A stretch of DNA of 64,000 nt from the NCBI GenBank assembly GCA_963792365.1, contig CAWBVW010000005.1:434001-498000 (forward strand), read 5' to 3'. Positions 44,813-58,776 of this stretch are shown piece after piece; within the stretch, counting starts at the first letter, position 1, and the number at the start of each line of letters is the position of its first letter. The notes beneath the pieces were generated by a model. It was given only the letters and a program-made list of their open reading frames with translations, was not told the DNA's origin and ran no database searches. The stretch is from JAOUGY01 sp963792365 (GTDB taxonomy: Bacteria; Actinomycetota; Acidimicrobiia; Spongiisociales; ZC4RG35). Both the position numbers and the translations under genes were made by a program.

Positions 44813-46708
44813 ATGAAAACCCGCCTCCTCACCAACGACGACCTGTACTTGTGGAACGAAGGCACGTTCCATCGCGCCTACGACCGTCTCGGCGCGCACA
44901 TCACCTCGATCGACGGTGTATCCGGCGTCACGTTCGCCGTCTGGGCGCCAAACGCAACCTCGGTGTCGGTGATCGGGGATTTCAATGGGTGGAACCGCTC
45001 CGCAGACCCGCTCGAGCCCGAGGCCGACTCGGGCATCTGGAGTGGATTCGTCTCCGGCGTGGGCCAGGGGGCGTCGTACAAGTACTCGATCGACCCCGGG
45101 GGCGACAACGCCCGGCTCGAGAAGGCCGACCCGTTCGGGTTCCATCACGAGACACCACCTGCAACGGCCTCGAAGGTCTGGGATGTCGCGTACACGTGGA
45201 GCGACGACACATGGATTGCGGGCCGAAGCGATGTCCAGTCACTGGCATCGCCGATCAGCGTCTACGAGGTACATCTCGGTTCGTGGATGCGGCACGAAGA
45301 CGGAAACCATTTGACCTATCGCGAACTCGCCGACCGTCTGACCGAATACGTGACCGGCCTTGGATTCACCCACGTCGAGTTCCTGCCCCTGATGGAGCAC
45401 CCGTTCTACGGGTCCTGGGGATACCAGACCACCGGCTACTTCGCTCCGACCAGTCGCTACGGGACGCCCCAGGACTTCATGTACCTCGTTGATCGGCTGC
45501 ATCAGGCTGGGGTCGGCGTCATCCTGGACTGGGTACCGTCGCACTTCCCCGCCGACGCACACGGGTTGGCGGGCTTCGACGGTACCCACCTGTTCGAACA
45601 CGCCGACCCCAAGCAGGGATATCACCCCGACTGGCATTCGGCGATCTTCAACTACGGGCGCGCCGAGGTCACCGGCTTCCTCACGTCAAGTGCCATGTTC
45701 TGGCTCGACGTCTATCACGCGGATGCCATCCGGGTCGATGCGGTCGCATCCATGCTGTACCTCGACTACTCCCGTGACGACGGTGAATGGATACCCAACG
45801 AATACGGGGGCAACGAGAACCTCCAAGCGATCGACTTCCTTCGGAACCTGAACACCGCGGTCTACGGCGCATATCCCGGGGTGCAGACCATCGCCGAGGA
45901 GTCGACGGCGTGGCCAGGAGTATCGCGACCGACATTCGTCGGCGGACTCGGCTTCGGTATGAAGTGGGACATGGGGTGGATGCACGACACCCTGTCGTAC
46001 TTCCAACGAGATCCGATCCACCGCGGCTACCACCATCACCAGCTGACCTTTCGCATGATCTATGCCTTCACCGAGAACTTCATGCTGCCGCTGAGCCACG
46101 ACGAGGTCGTGCACGGAAAGGGCTCACTGCTCACGAAGATGCCCGGGGACGAATGGCAGCAGTTCGCAAACCTCCGACTCCTGTTGGCGACGATGTGGGC
46201 GCAGCCGGCCAAGAAGCTGCTGTTCATGGGAGGCGAGTTCGGGCAGCGAGCCGAGTGGAACCACGACTCCTCGCTCGAATGGCATCTTCTCGGCGACTCG
46301 AGTCACGACGGCCTCCGACGCCTGGTCGGCGACCTGAACCGGCTGTACCGGGAGGTTCCGGCTCTTCATGAGCTGGATTGTGACCCGGCGGGTTTCGAAT
46401 GGATCGACGCCAACGACAGCGATCAGAGTGTGCTGACCTTCCTGAGGACGTCGTCGAGTGGAGACACGGTGATGGTGGCGTTGAACCTGACGCCGGTGCC
46501 TCGTCACCAGTATCGAGTCGGGGTCCCCGAGCCGGGACGGTGGCAAGAACTGATCAACACCGATGCCCAGATCTACGGCGGGACCGGCCAGGGCAACCTC
46601 GGTGGTGTGGACACAGGACCCATTGCACTCCCACGACATGGGCGTCCCCACAGCATCGACATCGTGGTGCCACCCCTCGCCGCCGTCTTCTTTCGACTCG
46701 AACGATGA
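44813..46708 (+). CDS. glgB: 1,4-alpha-glucan branching enzyme
   Basis: A 631-residue GH13 enzyme that introduces alpha-1,6 branches. It has an N-terminal CBM48 (about 30-105, FAVWAPNATSVSVIGDFNGW), then the barrel with catalytic D309 (ADAIRVDAV), E362 (QTIAEEST) and the aspartate in LPLSHDEVVHGKG. The ATG at 44813 follows AGGAG. First gene of the glucan/trehalose operon; the next gene starts inside its stop (ATGA). In the GlgE pathway it branches the maltosyl-extended glucan. Confidence 0.97.
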   Translation: MKTRLLTNDDLYLWNEGTFHRAYDRLGAHITSIDGVSGVTFAVWAPNATSVSVIGDFNGWNRSADPLEPEADSGIWSGFVSGVGQGASYKYSIDPGGDNARLEKADPFGFHHETPPATASKVWDVAYTWSDDTWIAGRSDVQSLASPISVYEVHLGSWMRHEDGNHLTYRELADRLTEYVTGLGFTHVEFLPLMEHPFYGSWGYQTTGYFAPTSRYGTPQDFMYLVDRLHQAGVGVILDWVPSHFPADAHGLAGFDGTHLFEHADPKQGYHPDWHSAIFNYGRAEVTGFLTSSAMFWLDVYHADAIRVDAVASMLYLDYSRDDGEWIPNEYGGNENLQAIDFLRNLNTAVYGAYPGVQTIAEESTAWPGVSRPTFVGGLGFGMKWDMGWMHDTLSYFQRDPIHRGYHHHQLTFRMIYAFTENFMLPLSHDEVVHGKGSLLTKMPGDEWQQFANLRLLLATMWAQPAKKLLFMGGEFGQRAEWNHDSSLEWHLLGDSSHDGLRRLVGDLNRLYREVPALHELDCDPAGFEWIDANDSDQSVLTFLRTSSSGDTVMVALNLTPVPRHQYRVGVPEPGRWQELINTDAQIYGGTGQGNLGGVDTGPIALPRHGRPHSIDIVVPPLAAVFFRLER

Positions 46709-48489
46709 CCCCTGGCGCGCGGATCACAGACAGTGGCGTTGCATTCCGGGTGTGGGCCCCGCGGCAACCGACGATCGGCGTCGTGGACGAAATCCGCGAT
46801 CGGACGTTCGAGCTCCCCCACACCGACGACGGGTGGTTCGTAGGCACCGTGCCGGACATGGGCAGCGGCGACCGATACTCGCTTCGCATCGATGACGGGG
46901 CGACACGGCCGGATCCCGCCTCACTGTCGCAGCCGGACGGTGTTCACGGCCCTTCAGAAGTCGTCGATCTGACGTTCGACTGGACCGACGGCACCTGGTC
47001 GGGCATCGAACTCCGCACCCAGATCATCTATGAGATGCACGTGGGTACCTTCACGCCCGAAGGTACGTTCGCTGCAGCCATCGATCGCCTCGATCACCTC
47101 GTGGATGTCGGATTCACCACGATCGAACTGATGCCGGTTGCACAGTGCCCCGGTGCCCGCAATTGGGGATACGACGGGGTCGCTCTCTACGCAACCCAGA
47201 ACTCATATGGCGGGGCGAGAGGACTTCAGGCCTTCGTCGACGCCTGCCATACCCGCAGTCTCGCGGTGTGGCTCGACGTCGTGTACAACCACCTCGGACC
47301 CGAAGGAAACTACCTCGCCGACTTTGCACCCTTCTTCACGGACAACCACAACACGCCGTGGGGACCGGCAGTCAATCTCGACGACCACGGATCGCAACAC
47401 GTTCGGACGTTCTTCATCGAGAACGCCCTGATGTGGCTCACCGACTTCCACATCGACGGTCTCCGAATCGATGCGATCCATGCGCTCCGGGACGACAGTC
47501 CCACTCCGTTTCTGCTTGAGCTGGCCGACGCGTGTCACGCAAGAGGCAACGAACTCGGGCGACGGATCCACGTGGTCGGCGAGAATGAACGCCCCGAGCC
47601 CCATGTCGTGCGTGACACCTCGGACGGCGGCTGGGGGTTGGACGCTGCATGGAACGACGATTTCCACCACGCCCTCCACGTTGCTCTGACCGGCGAGACA
47701 GCCCGATACTACGCCCACTTCGAACGCCCGATTCCGGACCTGGCGAAGGCGCTGGCCTCGGGATACGTGCGGACGGACTCGCCGGCACAGTCAGCCGCCG
47801 ACCTTCCGCGAACATCGCTCATCGTGTTCGCACAGAACCACGACCAAATCGGAAACCGCGGACATGGTGACCGACTCTCGACGCTCGTGGATCCGCCCGC
47901 CCTTCGGCTGGCTGCAGGCCTGGTGTTGTTGTCGCCCTGGGTGCCGATGCTGTTCATGGGCGAGGAGTGGGGCGAGACGCGACCATTCCTGTACTTCGTC
48001 GACCATGGCGATGCCGGACTGCTCGAAGCGGTTCGGGCCGGCCGGCGATCCGAGTTCCAGGGCCTCGTCGACGGCGAAGTGCCGGATCCTGCCGCCCCCC
48101 GGACTCGAGACCGCTCGGTCCTGGACTGGACCGCTCGCACCAGAAGCGGGCATGAGGAGTTGCTGACGCTCCACCGGGCTCTCATCGCTGCCAGAAACGA
48201 ATATGATGCTCTCACCGATCCGAGACCCGACACTCATCGGGTGGAATGCGTCGACACAATCATCGTGCTCCACGGAACGGGAGGCCATCCGGCGACGTTG
48301 GCGATGTTCAACGTCGGGGACGCCTCATCCATTGTGTCCCTCCCTCCCGGACGCTGGCGGCGCGTTCTGGACGGAGCAGAGCCACGATTCGGTGGCGCGG
48401 GTGCTGTACTCCCAGATGCCATAGAAGGCCGTTCCCTGACTCTCGATCCTTGGGCTTTCGCCCTGTACCTCCAAGAGGAGACCACGTGA
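46705..48489 (+). CDS. treZ: malto-oligosyltrehalose trehalohydrolase
   Basis: A 594-residue GH13 enzyme that releases trehalose from maltooligosyltrehalose made by TreY. CBM48-like N-terminus (about 10-95), then the TreZ blocks WGYDGVALYATQNSYGG and VYNHLGPEGNYLADF; catalytic D256 (DGLRIDAIHAL), E293 (VVGENERPE) and the aspartate in QNHDQIGNRG. Coupled to glgB and to the GH57 gene by four-base overlaps (ATGA, GTGA). treY is two genes downstream instead of next to it. Confidence 0.95.
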   Translation: MTPGARITDSGVAFRVWAPRQPTIGVVDEIRDRTFELPHTDDGWFVGTVPDMGSGDRYSLRIDDGATRPDPASLSQPDGVHGPSEVVDLTFDWTDGTWSGIELRTQIIYEMHVGTFTPEGTFAAAIDRLDHLVDVGFTTIELMPVAQCPGARNWGYDGVALYATQNSYGGARGLQAFVDACHTRSLAVWLDVVYNHLGPEGNYLADFAPFFTDNHNTPWGPAVNLDDHGSQHVRTFFIENALMWLTDFHIDGLRIDAIHALRDDSPTPFLLELADACHARGNELGRRIHVVGENERPEPHVVRDTSDGGWGLDAAWNDDFHHALHVALTGETARYYAHFERPIPDLAKALASGYVRTDSPAQSAADLPRTSLIVFAQNHDQIGNRGHGDRLSTLVDPPALRLAAGLVLLSPWVPMLFMGEEWGETRPFLYFVDHGDAGLLEAVRAGRRSEFQGLVDGEVPDPAAPRTRDRSVLDWTARTRSGHEELLTLHRALIAARNEYDALTDPRPDTHRVECVDTIIVLHGTGGHPATLAMFNVGDASSIVSLPPGRWRRVLDGAEPRFGGAGAVLPDAIEGRSLTLDPWAFALYLQEETT

Positions 48490-50903
48490 CCAACCGAGCC
48501 GTGTGTGTCCACGGACACTTCTATCAACCCCCGCGTGAGAATCCCTGGCTCGAGAGCATCGAGCAACAGGATTCCGCGTATCCGTTCCACGACTGGAACG
48601 AGCGCATCGGGGCCGAGTGCTACCGCCCCAACGCCTGGAGCAGGATCCTGGATTCGGATGGGCGCATCCTCAGCATCGTTTCGAACTACGAGCGGATGAG
48701 CTTCAACGTCGGTCCGACGCTGATGGCTTGGATGGAATCGGCCACACCCGACGTCCACGATGCCATCGTCGCCGCCGACCGTGCCGGACAGGAACGGTTC
48801 CGAGGGCACGGGACCGCCATCGCTCAGGTCTACAACCACATGATCATGCCCTTGGCCAACAGCCGGGACAAGGAAACCCAGGTGCGGTGGGGTGTAGCCG
48901 ACTTCGAGCGACGCTTCGGACGCAAGCCCGAAGGCATGTGGCTGGCCGAGACCGCCGTGGACCTCGAAACTCTCGGCTTCATGGCCGCCGAGGGGGTTGC
49001 CTTCACGATCCTCGAGCCCCATCAGGCGTCTGACGTGCGGCCGATCGGCGAAGAGGACTGGACGGACGTGTCCGGTGGCAGGATCGATCCGACCATGCCC
49101 TATGTCGTGGAGCTCGGCGGTGATCGCTCGATCGTCGTGTTCTTCTACGACGGACCTGCGTCCCAGGCGATTGCTTTCGAGGGTCTCCTCAACGATGGCG
49201 ACCGGTTCGCCGACCGCCTGATGGGACTGGTCACCGATCGCTCCGAGCCACAGCTCGCAAACGTGGCATCGGACGGCGAAACCTATGGCCACCATCAACG
49301 ACATGGCGACATGGCGCTCGCATGGGCGCTCGAGCGGATCGATGCCGCTCCCGACACGGATCTCATGATCTACGGCACCTGGCTCGAGGACCATCCCCCG
49401 ACCCATCAGGTCCAGATCGTCGAGAACACCGCGTGGAGCTGCGTGCATGGCGTCGGTCGATGGCACACGGACTGCGGGTGCAACAGTGGTATGCACGGAG
49501 GCTGGCATCAGCGCTGGAGGGAGCCGCTTCGCGACGCACTCGACTGGCTGAGAGACACGGTGGCACCGGCGTTCGAGACGGTCGCGTCCACGGTGTTCGA
49601 CGACCCTTGGGCTGCGCGACAGGCGTACATCGACGTGATTCTCGATCGTTCCGATGGCTCCATCCGCTCCTTCCTCCAGGATCATTCCAAGAACGGCGCT
49701 GACGGGGTCGATACCGTGGCGGCCCTCCAACTCATGGAGCTCCAGCGCCACGCGATGCTCATGTACACGTCGTGCGGGTGGTTCTTCGACGAGCTCTCTG
49801 GCATCGAAACCGTGCAGGTGATCCAATACGCCGGCCGCGTGATCCAGCTCGCACAGCAAGCGCTGGACCTCGAGCTCGAGTCAGAGTTCATCGACCGTCT
49901 GGCAAAGGCGGAGAGCAATCTCCCCGGGGTCGGCGACGGTGCGGAGGTCTATCGCCGCTACGTCGCGCCTGCCCGAGTCGACTTGGCCAATGTCGCCGCT
50001 CATCACGCAATGACCGGGTTGTTCGACGAGCACGAAGACCAGACCCGGATCCACGCCTTCCAGGTGGAGACGCTCGACCACCGGTACGGGCGATCGGGAC
50101 GCTGGAGCGTCGCTGTCGGGCAACTGGAGATCGTGTCGACGATCACCCGCGAATCAGAGAAGCTGGCGTACGGGGTGCTGCATTTCGGCGACCACAACCT
50201 CACTGGCGGGGTGCGACCGGGCGGCACCGCCGAGGAGTATCAGGCCATGGAGGAGGCCGTATTCGAAGCCTTCGACCGCGCCGACCTGCCGGCGACGCTC
50301 CGCCAGCTCGACTCGCAGTTCCCGTCTCAGCCGTACTCGCTGGCGACGCTGTTCCGTGACGATCAGCGTCGGATCGTGTCCCAAATCGTCGCAGACACGG
50401 TCGAGGAGGTGGCAGATCAGACAAGATCTCTCTACGAGGACAAGGTGCCGCTCATGCGATTCCTCGCATCGATCGGGGTGCCGATACCGGACGAGCTCCG
50501 TTCGACAGCTCGTGTCGTCCTGTCCCACGAGCTGACCCAGCTGCTGGCAGATCCCGACCTCGACGTCGAGACGGCACAACGCCTGTTCGAGGACGTGGCT
50601 TCTTTCGAGGTTCCTGTGGATCGTGAAGGTCTCGCCTTTTCGCTCGGTCACACGATCGAAACGGCGATGGACCGGTGGCAGGCCGAACCCGACTCGTACG
50701 GTGAGCTCGATCGCGTCGCAAGGTTGGTGGAATTGACCAGGAACGTGGGACTCGACGTGGATCTCGGTGACACCCAGAACCGGTTCTATCGCGCCAAGGA
50801 GAGCCAGTTTGCCACCATGGCCAAGCGCACGTCTGGCCCCGCCAGGAAGTGGGCTGCCCGCTTCCGCCAGCTCGGCGCCGGCCTCGAGGTCAAGGTCGAC
50901 TGA
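48486..50903 (+). CDS. GH57-family protein with DUF3536
   Basis: An 805-residue protein. The GH57 domain covers about 1-350: CVHGHFYQPPRENPWLE at the start, GMWLAETAVDLETL with the likely nucleophile glutamate, and VASDGETYGHHQRHGD with the likely acid. The C-terminal half is DUF3536, largely helical. GH57 enzymes include amylopullulanases, 4-alpha-glucanotransferases and branching enzymes; the activity of DUF3536 proteins is not known to me. Inserted between treZ and treY with tight junctions (GTGA overlap upstream, three bases downstream), so it very likely acts on the same alpha-glucans. Confidence 0.88.
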   Translation: MTNRAVCVHGHFYQPPRENPWLESIEQQDSAYPFHDWNERIGAECYRPNAWSRILDSDGRILSIVSNYERMSFNVGPTLMAWMESATPDVHDAIVAADRAGQERFRGHGTAIAQVYNHMIMPLANSRDKETQVRWGVADFERRFGRKPEGMWLAETAVDLETLGFMAAEGVAFTILEPHQASDVRPIGEEDWTDVSGGRIDPTMPYVVELGGDRSIVVFFYDGPASQAIAFEGLLNDGDRFADRLMGLVTDRSEPQLANVASDGETYGHHQRHGDMALAWALERIDAAPDTDLMIYGTWLEDHPPTHQVQIVENTAWSCVHGVGRWHTDCGCNSGMHGGWHQRWREPLRDALDWLRDTVAPAFETVASTVFDDPWAARQAYIDVILDRSDGSIRSFLQDHSKNGADGVDTVAALQLMELQRHAMLMYTSCGWFFDELSGIETVQVIQYAGRVIQLAQQALDLELESEFIDRLAKAESNLPGVGDGAEVYRRYVAPARVDLANVAAHHAMTGLFDEHEDQTRIHAFQVETLDHRYGRSGRWSVAVGQLEIVSTITRESEKLAYGVLHFGDHNLTGGVRPGGTAEEYQAMEEAVFEAFDRADLPATLRQLDSQFPSQPYSLATLFRDDQRRIVSQIVADTVEEVADQTRSLYEDKVPLMRFLASIGVPIPDELRSTARVVLSHELTQLLADPDLDVETAQRLFEDVASFEVPVDREGLAFSLGHTIETAMDRWQAEPDSYGELDRVARLVELTRNVGLDVDLGDTQNRFYRAKESQFATMAKRTSGPARKWAARFRQLGAGLEVKVD

Positions 50904-50906
50904 TTC

Positions 50907-53495
50907 GTGCCCACTCCTGCTTCCGCCTACCGAATCCAGTTCGACCCGGCAGTGGTAGACCTCGAGGACGCCACTCACCTCATCGATCATCTCCACGGGC
51001 TCGGTGCCACCCACGTCTACGCCTCCCCGCTCACGACCTCGCGACCCGGGAGCCCACACGGCTATGACGTCGTGGACCCGAGCCGAATCGATCCCGAGCT
51101 CGGTGGTGTCGAGGCTCTGGAACGATTGTCCACTGCCCTCCGCGAATCCGGGATGGGCCTGATCCTCGACATCGTGCCGAACCACATGGCGATCGGGCGG
51201 CACAACCCGTGGTGGATGGACGTTCTGGCCCGTGGGCGTGACTCCGCATACTGGGAGTTCTTCGACTTCCGTGCGTCCGATACCCCGATACTCCTGCCGG
51301 TGCTCGGCAGGCCCTATGCGGAGACGCTCGAAGAGGGAGAGCTGAAGCTCGTCGTCGAGGGCGACGATCTGTTTGTGGCGTATTGGGAAGACCGGTACCC
51401 GCTGTCCCCGTCCTCGACCTCGTCGTTGCTCGACAAGGCAGGTGTGAAGCAGGTCGACGACACACCGGCGCTGCTGGAGGTGGTGCGGTCGATCTCCCGA
51501 GATCCTGATGCCTTGCACGAACTACTGGATCGGCAGCACTACCGGCTCGCGTGGTGGCAGCTCTCTCGTGAACGGCTCGATCACAGGCGCTTCTTCACCA
51601 TCACGGAACTGGTCGGCGTCCGACAAGAACTCGGATCGGTGTTCGAGGCGACGCATCGGCTCGTGCTGGACCTCATCGAACGAGGCATCGCCGACGGGCT
51701 GCGAATCGATCACGTAGATGGGCTGCGCGACCCGGCCGGCTACCTGGACCGACTCGACCGCGAGGCCCCCGGTGCCTATGTCGTGGTCGAGAAGATCCTG
51801 GCCGCCGACGAGCACCTGCCCGAGCGCTGGCAGACGGCCGGCACCACCGGGTACGAGTACATCGACGCAAGCGCAAAGGCATTCGTGCACCCCGAGGGAT
51901 ACGCCGTACTCCGATCGCACTACGGCGGTTTCGCGGCCTCCCCCACCGATTTCGATCGACTCGTGTTCGACCAGCAACGGTTCATCATCCACGAGCGTCT
52001 CGGCGCCGAGACCATCCGATTCACCGCCGAGCTCGCCCGACTCGCCCGACAGGACCGAGATGCGCGCGATGCGCTGTCCTCCGATCTGATCGAGCTCGCG
52101 ATCGATGTGATCGCCTCTCTGCCCGTCTACCGCACCTACGCCGTCGGTGGCCAGATGAGTGACGAAGACAGACGGAGGATCGACGAGGCCCTGGACCTGG
52201 CTCGAGTCAGAGGTGACGAGCGACCCTCCCGAGTGGAACGCTTCATCGAGAAGCTGCTCAAGCTCGAGCACGCCGCCGCTCACGACCCGGAAGAACGATC
52301 GGGCCGTGAGGACTTCGTCGAGCGCCTCCAACAGTTCACGGGGGCGGTCATGGCCAAGGGGGTCGAGGACACTGCGTTCTATCAGTACAACGTCCTGCTG
52401 TCGCTCAATGAGGTGGGCGGGCATCCGGCCACCCTTCCGCCGGATCCAGTGGGGGCTTATCACCAGCACAACCTCGACGTTGCCGCCTCGTTTCCGCACA
52501 CGATGACCACGGCCACCACCCACGACACCAAGCGTTCGGAAGACGTTCGCAATCGCATTTCGGCCATTTCACAGTTCGCCGACGAATGGGTGGCCAAGGT
52601 TGGTGCGTGGCACGTGCGGAACCGGATCCACCGCCTCCCGGGCTCGGCCGGACTTGCGCCAACCAACAACGAGGAGCTGTTCATCTATCAGACGCTCCTC
52701 GGATCGTGGCCACTCGAACAAGACGACTCCTATGCCGACCGAATCGTCGAGCACCTGATCAAGGCCGCACGTGAGGCCAAGGTCCACACGGAGTGGCTCG
52801 ACCCGGATCAACAACACGAGGACGCCTTGTCCTCCTTCGCCCGCAACCTGCTGGACAACGAGGAGTTCGTCGCCGAGATAGAGGAGTTCGGCGATCGCAT
52901 CTGGCGGGTGGGAGCGCTCGATTCCCTTGCACAAACGGTGCTTCGCCTGATGGCGCCCGGCGTCCCCGACATCTACCAGGGCGCCGAACTGTGGGATCTG
53001 TCGCTCACCGATCCGGACAATCGGCGCCCCGTCGACTGGGATCTACGCCGAGCGATGACGACACGAGCACTCGAGACATCGATGGTGGAGCTCGCCGAGA
53101 CCTGGAGAGACGGAGCGATCAAGCTGCGAGTGCTCGGCACCGCATTGCAGGTTCGCCGGGCGTGGGCCGACGTCCTCCTCGACGGCGAATACGTCCCGCT
53201 CGTCGTGGAAGGTGACCGGGCAGAGAATGCCATTGCCTTCGGTCGGCATCACGACGATCGATGGATCGTCGCGATCGTGCCCAGGCTCACGGTGGGCATG
53301 CACGACTCCAGCCTCTGGCCGACGGCCGGGTGGGAGTCGACGACGGTGCTGTTGCCGGACGCCGCCCCAACCGCCTGGCATGAAGAATTCTCGGATCACA
53401 GCATCGACACGTCGGGCTGTTTCGACTTGGCAGGCATATTCTCGGACACACCTGTCGCTGTCCTTCGATCGGCGCATCAAGCAGAGGAGCGATGA
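50907..53495 (+). CDS. treY: malto-oligosyltrehalose synthase
   Basis: An 862-residue GH13 intramolecular transglucosylase that turns the reducing end of a maltodextrin into a trehalosyl unit. Family blocks are STYRIQF-like SAYRIQFDPAVVDLEDA, GSPHGYDVVDPSRIDPELGG, DIVPNHMAIGRHNPWW, the catalytic GLRIDHVDGLRDP, VVEKILAADEHLPE and TATTHDTKRSEDVRNR. GTG start. Supplies TreZ. Its stop overlaps the glgE start (ATGA). Confidence 0.96.
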   Translation: MPTPASAYRIQFDPAVVDLEDATHLIDHLHGLGATHVYASPLTTSRPGSPHGYDVVDPSRIDPELGGVEALERLSTALRESGMGLILDIVPNHMAIGRHNPWWMDVLARGRDSAYWEFFDFRASDTPILLPVLGRPYAETLEEGELKLVVEGDDLFVAYWEDRYPLSPSSTSSLLDKAGVKQVDDTPALLEVVRSISRDPDALHELLDRQHYRLAWWQLSRERLDHRRFFTITELVGVRQELGSVFEATHRLVLDLIERGIADGLRIDHVDGLRDPAGYLDRLDREAPGAYVVVEKILAADEHLPERWQTAGTTGYEYIDASAKAFVHPEGYAVLRSHYGGFAASPTDFDRLVFDQQRFIIHERLGAETIRFTAELARLARQDRDARDALSSDLIELAIDVIASLPVYRTYAVGGQMSDEDRRRIDEALDLARVRGDERPSRVERFIEKLLKLEHAAAHDPEERSGREDFVERLQQFTGAVMAKGVEDTAFYQYNVLLSLNEVGGHPATLPPDPVGAYHQHNLDVAASFPHTMTTATTHDTKRSEDVRNRISAISQFADEWVAKVGAWHVRNRIHRLPGSAGLAPTNNEELFIYQTLLGSWPLEQDDSYADRIVEHLIKAAREAKVHTEWLDPDQQHEDALSSFARNLLDNEEFVAEIEEFGDRIWRVGALDSLAQTVLRLMAPGVPDIYQGAELWDLSLTDPDNRRPVDWDLRRAMTTRALETSMVELAETWRDGAIKLRVLGTALQVRRAWADVLLDGEYVPLVVEGDRAENAIAFGRHHDDRWIVAIVPRLTVGMHDSSLWPTAGWESTTVLLPDAAPTAWHEEFSDHSIDTSGCFDLAGIFSDTPVAVLRSAHQAEER

Positions 53496-55480
53496 GCAAC
53501 GACATGCAGTTCACCCCGACAACCCGGCGCGTGGTCATCGAGGGCGTACAGCCAGCAGTCGACTGCGGTCGATTTGCGGTCAAACGGGTGGTGGGCGACG
53601 AGGTCGTAGTTGGAGCAGCCGTCTTTGCCGACGGCCACGATGTCGTGGAGGCCGTCACCGAGCACAAGGCCCCCGGTGAGAACACCTGGACGATGGTGAC
53701 GATGGAACCGAAAGCGAACGATCGGTGGACGGCATCATTCGAACTCGCCGACATCGGCCGCCACTGGTTTCGGGTGGCAGGATGGGTCGATCACTTCGCC
53801 ACCTGGGCCCACGGCGTCGAGAAGAAGGCTGAAGCGGGCCAGGAACTGGAGGTGGAGTTCCGGATCGGCGCCGACCTGATACGGGCTGCCTCAGTCCGCG
53901 CCAATGGCATGGACCGGACGTTGCTCGAGCAATTCGCAGGTACCGTCGCCGACACCGACCTCGATCGTGACGCGCGGCTCCGTGCCTCGCTCGACGACCG
54001 ACTCCACGCGACGATGAAGACCTTCCCAGATCGCACGGCGGCATCCACGTCGATCGAGTATCCGATCGATGTCGACAGGGAACGCGCCAGGTTCTCGTCG
54101 TGGTACGAGCTGTTTCCACGGTCGTGGGGACCGGAGGGCCGCCACGGCACCCTCGCCGACGTCGCCGACCGCATCGACTATGTGGCCGATATGGGTTTCG
54201 ACGTCCTCTACCTGCCACCGATCTCTCCGATCGGCACCACCAAGCGCAAAGGCCCCAACAACACCCTCGACGCCGGCAAAGACGACCCTGGAGTGCCATG
54301 GGCGGTTGGCTCGAAGCACGGCGGACACACGGCGGTCAATCCCGAGCTGGGATCGATCGAGGACCTCCGGCGCCTCAGAGACCAGGCAGCCGACCGTGGT
54401 ATCGAACTCGCCCTCGACATTGCATTCCAGTGCTCACCCGATCATCCCTGGGTCACCGAGCACCCCGAGTGGTTCACGGCACGACCCGACGGAACCATTC
54501 AATATGCCGAGAACCCGCCCAAGCGATACGAGGACATCTACCCGATCAACTTCGAGACCACCGACCCCGAAGGTCTGTGGAATGCATTGAAGGGCGTGTT
54601 CGACCACTGGATCGACGAAGGGATCCGCATCTTCCGGGTCGACAACCCCCACACCAAGGCCTTCCACTTCTGGGAGTGGGTGATCGACGAGATCCGGGGC
54701 ACTCATCCCGATGTCATCCTTCTCGCCGAGGCTTTCACGCGACCCAGGGTCATGCACCGCCTCGCCAAGGTCGGTTTCACACAGTCGTACACCTATTTCA
54801 CGTGGCGCAACACCGCATGGGAACTGAAGGAGTACATGTCCGACCTGGCCGCGGTCGGTGACTTCTTCCGCCCCAACTTCTGGCCGAACACTCCCGACAT
54901 CCTCCCCTCGTACCTCCAGGCCGACGGTCGCGCCGGCTTCATCGTTCGTCTCATCCTCGCTGCCAGCCTGTCCTCGAACTACGGGATCTACGGTCCTTCG
55001 TACGAACTGCTGGAGAATGCCCCACGGGTGCCCGGATCGGAGGAGTACCTGGACTCAGAGAAGTATCAACTGCGCAATTGGGACCTGGACCACGATGCGT
55101 CGCTGGCTCCACTGATACGGGTCATAAACCAGATTCGCCGCGAGCATCCGGCGCTGCAGCACACGGACAACGTCACGTTCAACGACACGGACAACGACAT
55201 GATCCTCTGCTACACCAAACGCTTCGGAGACGACGTGATCGTGTGCACCGTCAACTTGGATCCTCATCACCGCCAGAGCGGATGGATCGATGTGCCGCTG
55301 GACGACCTCGGCATCTCGGAGCATCAGAGCTACCAGGTTCACGATGCGATCACGGATCGACGATTCCTCTGGAGCGGTCGCCGTAACTACGTTGAGCTCG
55401 ATCCTGGCGGCGTCCCTGCGCATCTCTTCGTGGTGCGGCGCCACATCCGAACCGAGCACGACTTCGACTACTACCTCTGA
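53492..55480 (+). CDS. glgE: alpha-1,4-glucan:maltose-1-phosphate maltosyltransferase
   Basis: A 662-residue GH13_3 enzyme that extends alpha-glucan from maltose-1-phosphate. Residues about 10-115 are the N-terminal beta domain; the barrel contains WYELFPRSWGP, PISPIGTTKRKGPNN (maltosyl-phosphate loop), D384 nucleophile in FRVDNPHTK and E413 in LLAEAFTRP. The presence of the treS-maltokinase gene right after it, 17 bases away, completes the trehalose-to-glucan GlgE route known from mycobacteria and streptomycetes. Confidence 0.96.
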   Translation: MSNDMQFTPTTRRVVIEGVQPAVDCGRFAVKRVVGDEVVVGAAVFADGHDVVEAVTEHKAPGENTWTMVTMEPKANDRWTASFELADIGRHWFRVAGWVDHFATWAHGVEKKAEAGQELEVEFRIGADLIRAASVRANGMDRTLLEQFAGTVADTDLDRDARLRASLDDRLHATMKTFPDRTAASTSIEYPIDVDRERARFSSWYELFPRSWGPEGRHGTLADVADRIDYVADMGFDVLYLPPISPIGTTKRKGPNNTLDAGKDDPGVPWAVGSKHGGHTAVNPELGSIEDLRRLRDQAADRGIELALDIAFQCSPDHPWVTEHPEWFTARPDGTIQYAENPPKRYEDIYPINFETTDPEGLWNALKGVFDHWIDEGIRIFRVDNPHTKAFHFWEWVIDEIRGTHPDVILLAEAFTRPRVMHRLAKVGFTQSYTYFTWRNTAWELKEYMSDLAAVGDFFRPNFWPNTPDILPSYLQADGRAGFIVRLILAASLSSNYGIYGPSYELLENAPRVPGSEEYLDSEKYQLRNWDLDHDASLAPLIRVINQIRREHPALQHTDNVTFNDTDNDMILCYTKRFGDDVIVCTVNLDPHHRQSGWIDVPLDDLGISEHQSYQVHDAITDRRFLWSGRRNYVELDPGGVPAHLFVVRRHIRTEHDFDYYL

Positions 55481-55497
55481 ACAGGGCAAGGAACATC

Positions 55498-58776
<3,279 letters not shown>

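Noticed and set aside
48234..51518. Long reverse frames opposite the GH57 and treY genes
   Set aside because: No motifs and no start signals; the forward strand carries intact GH57 and TreY motifs.
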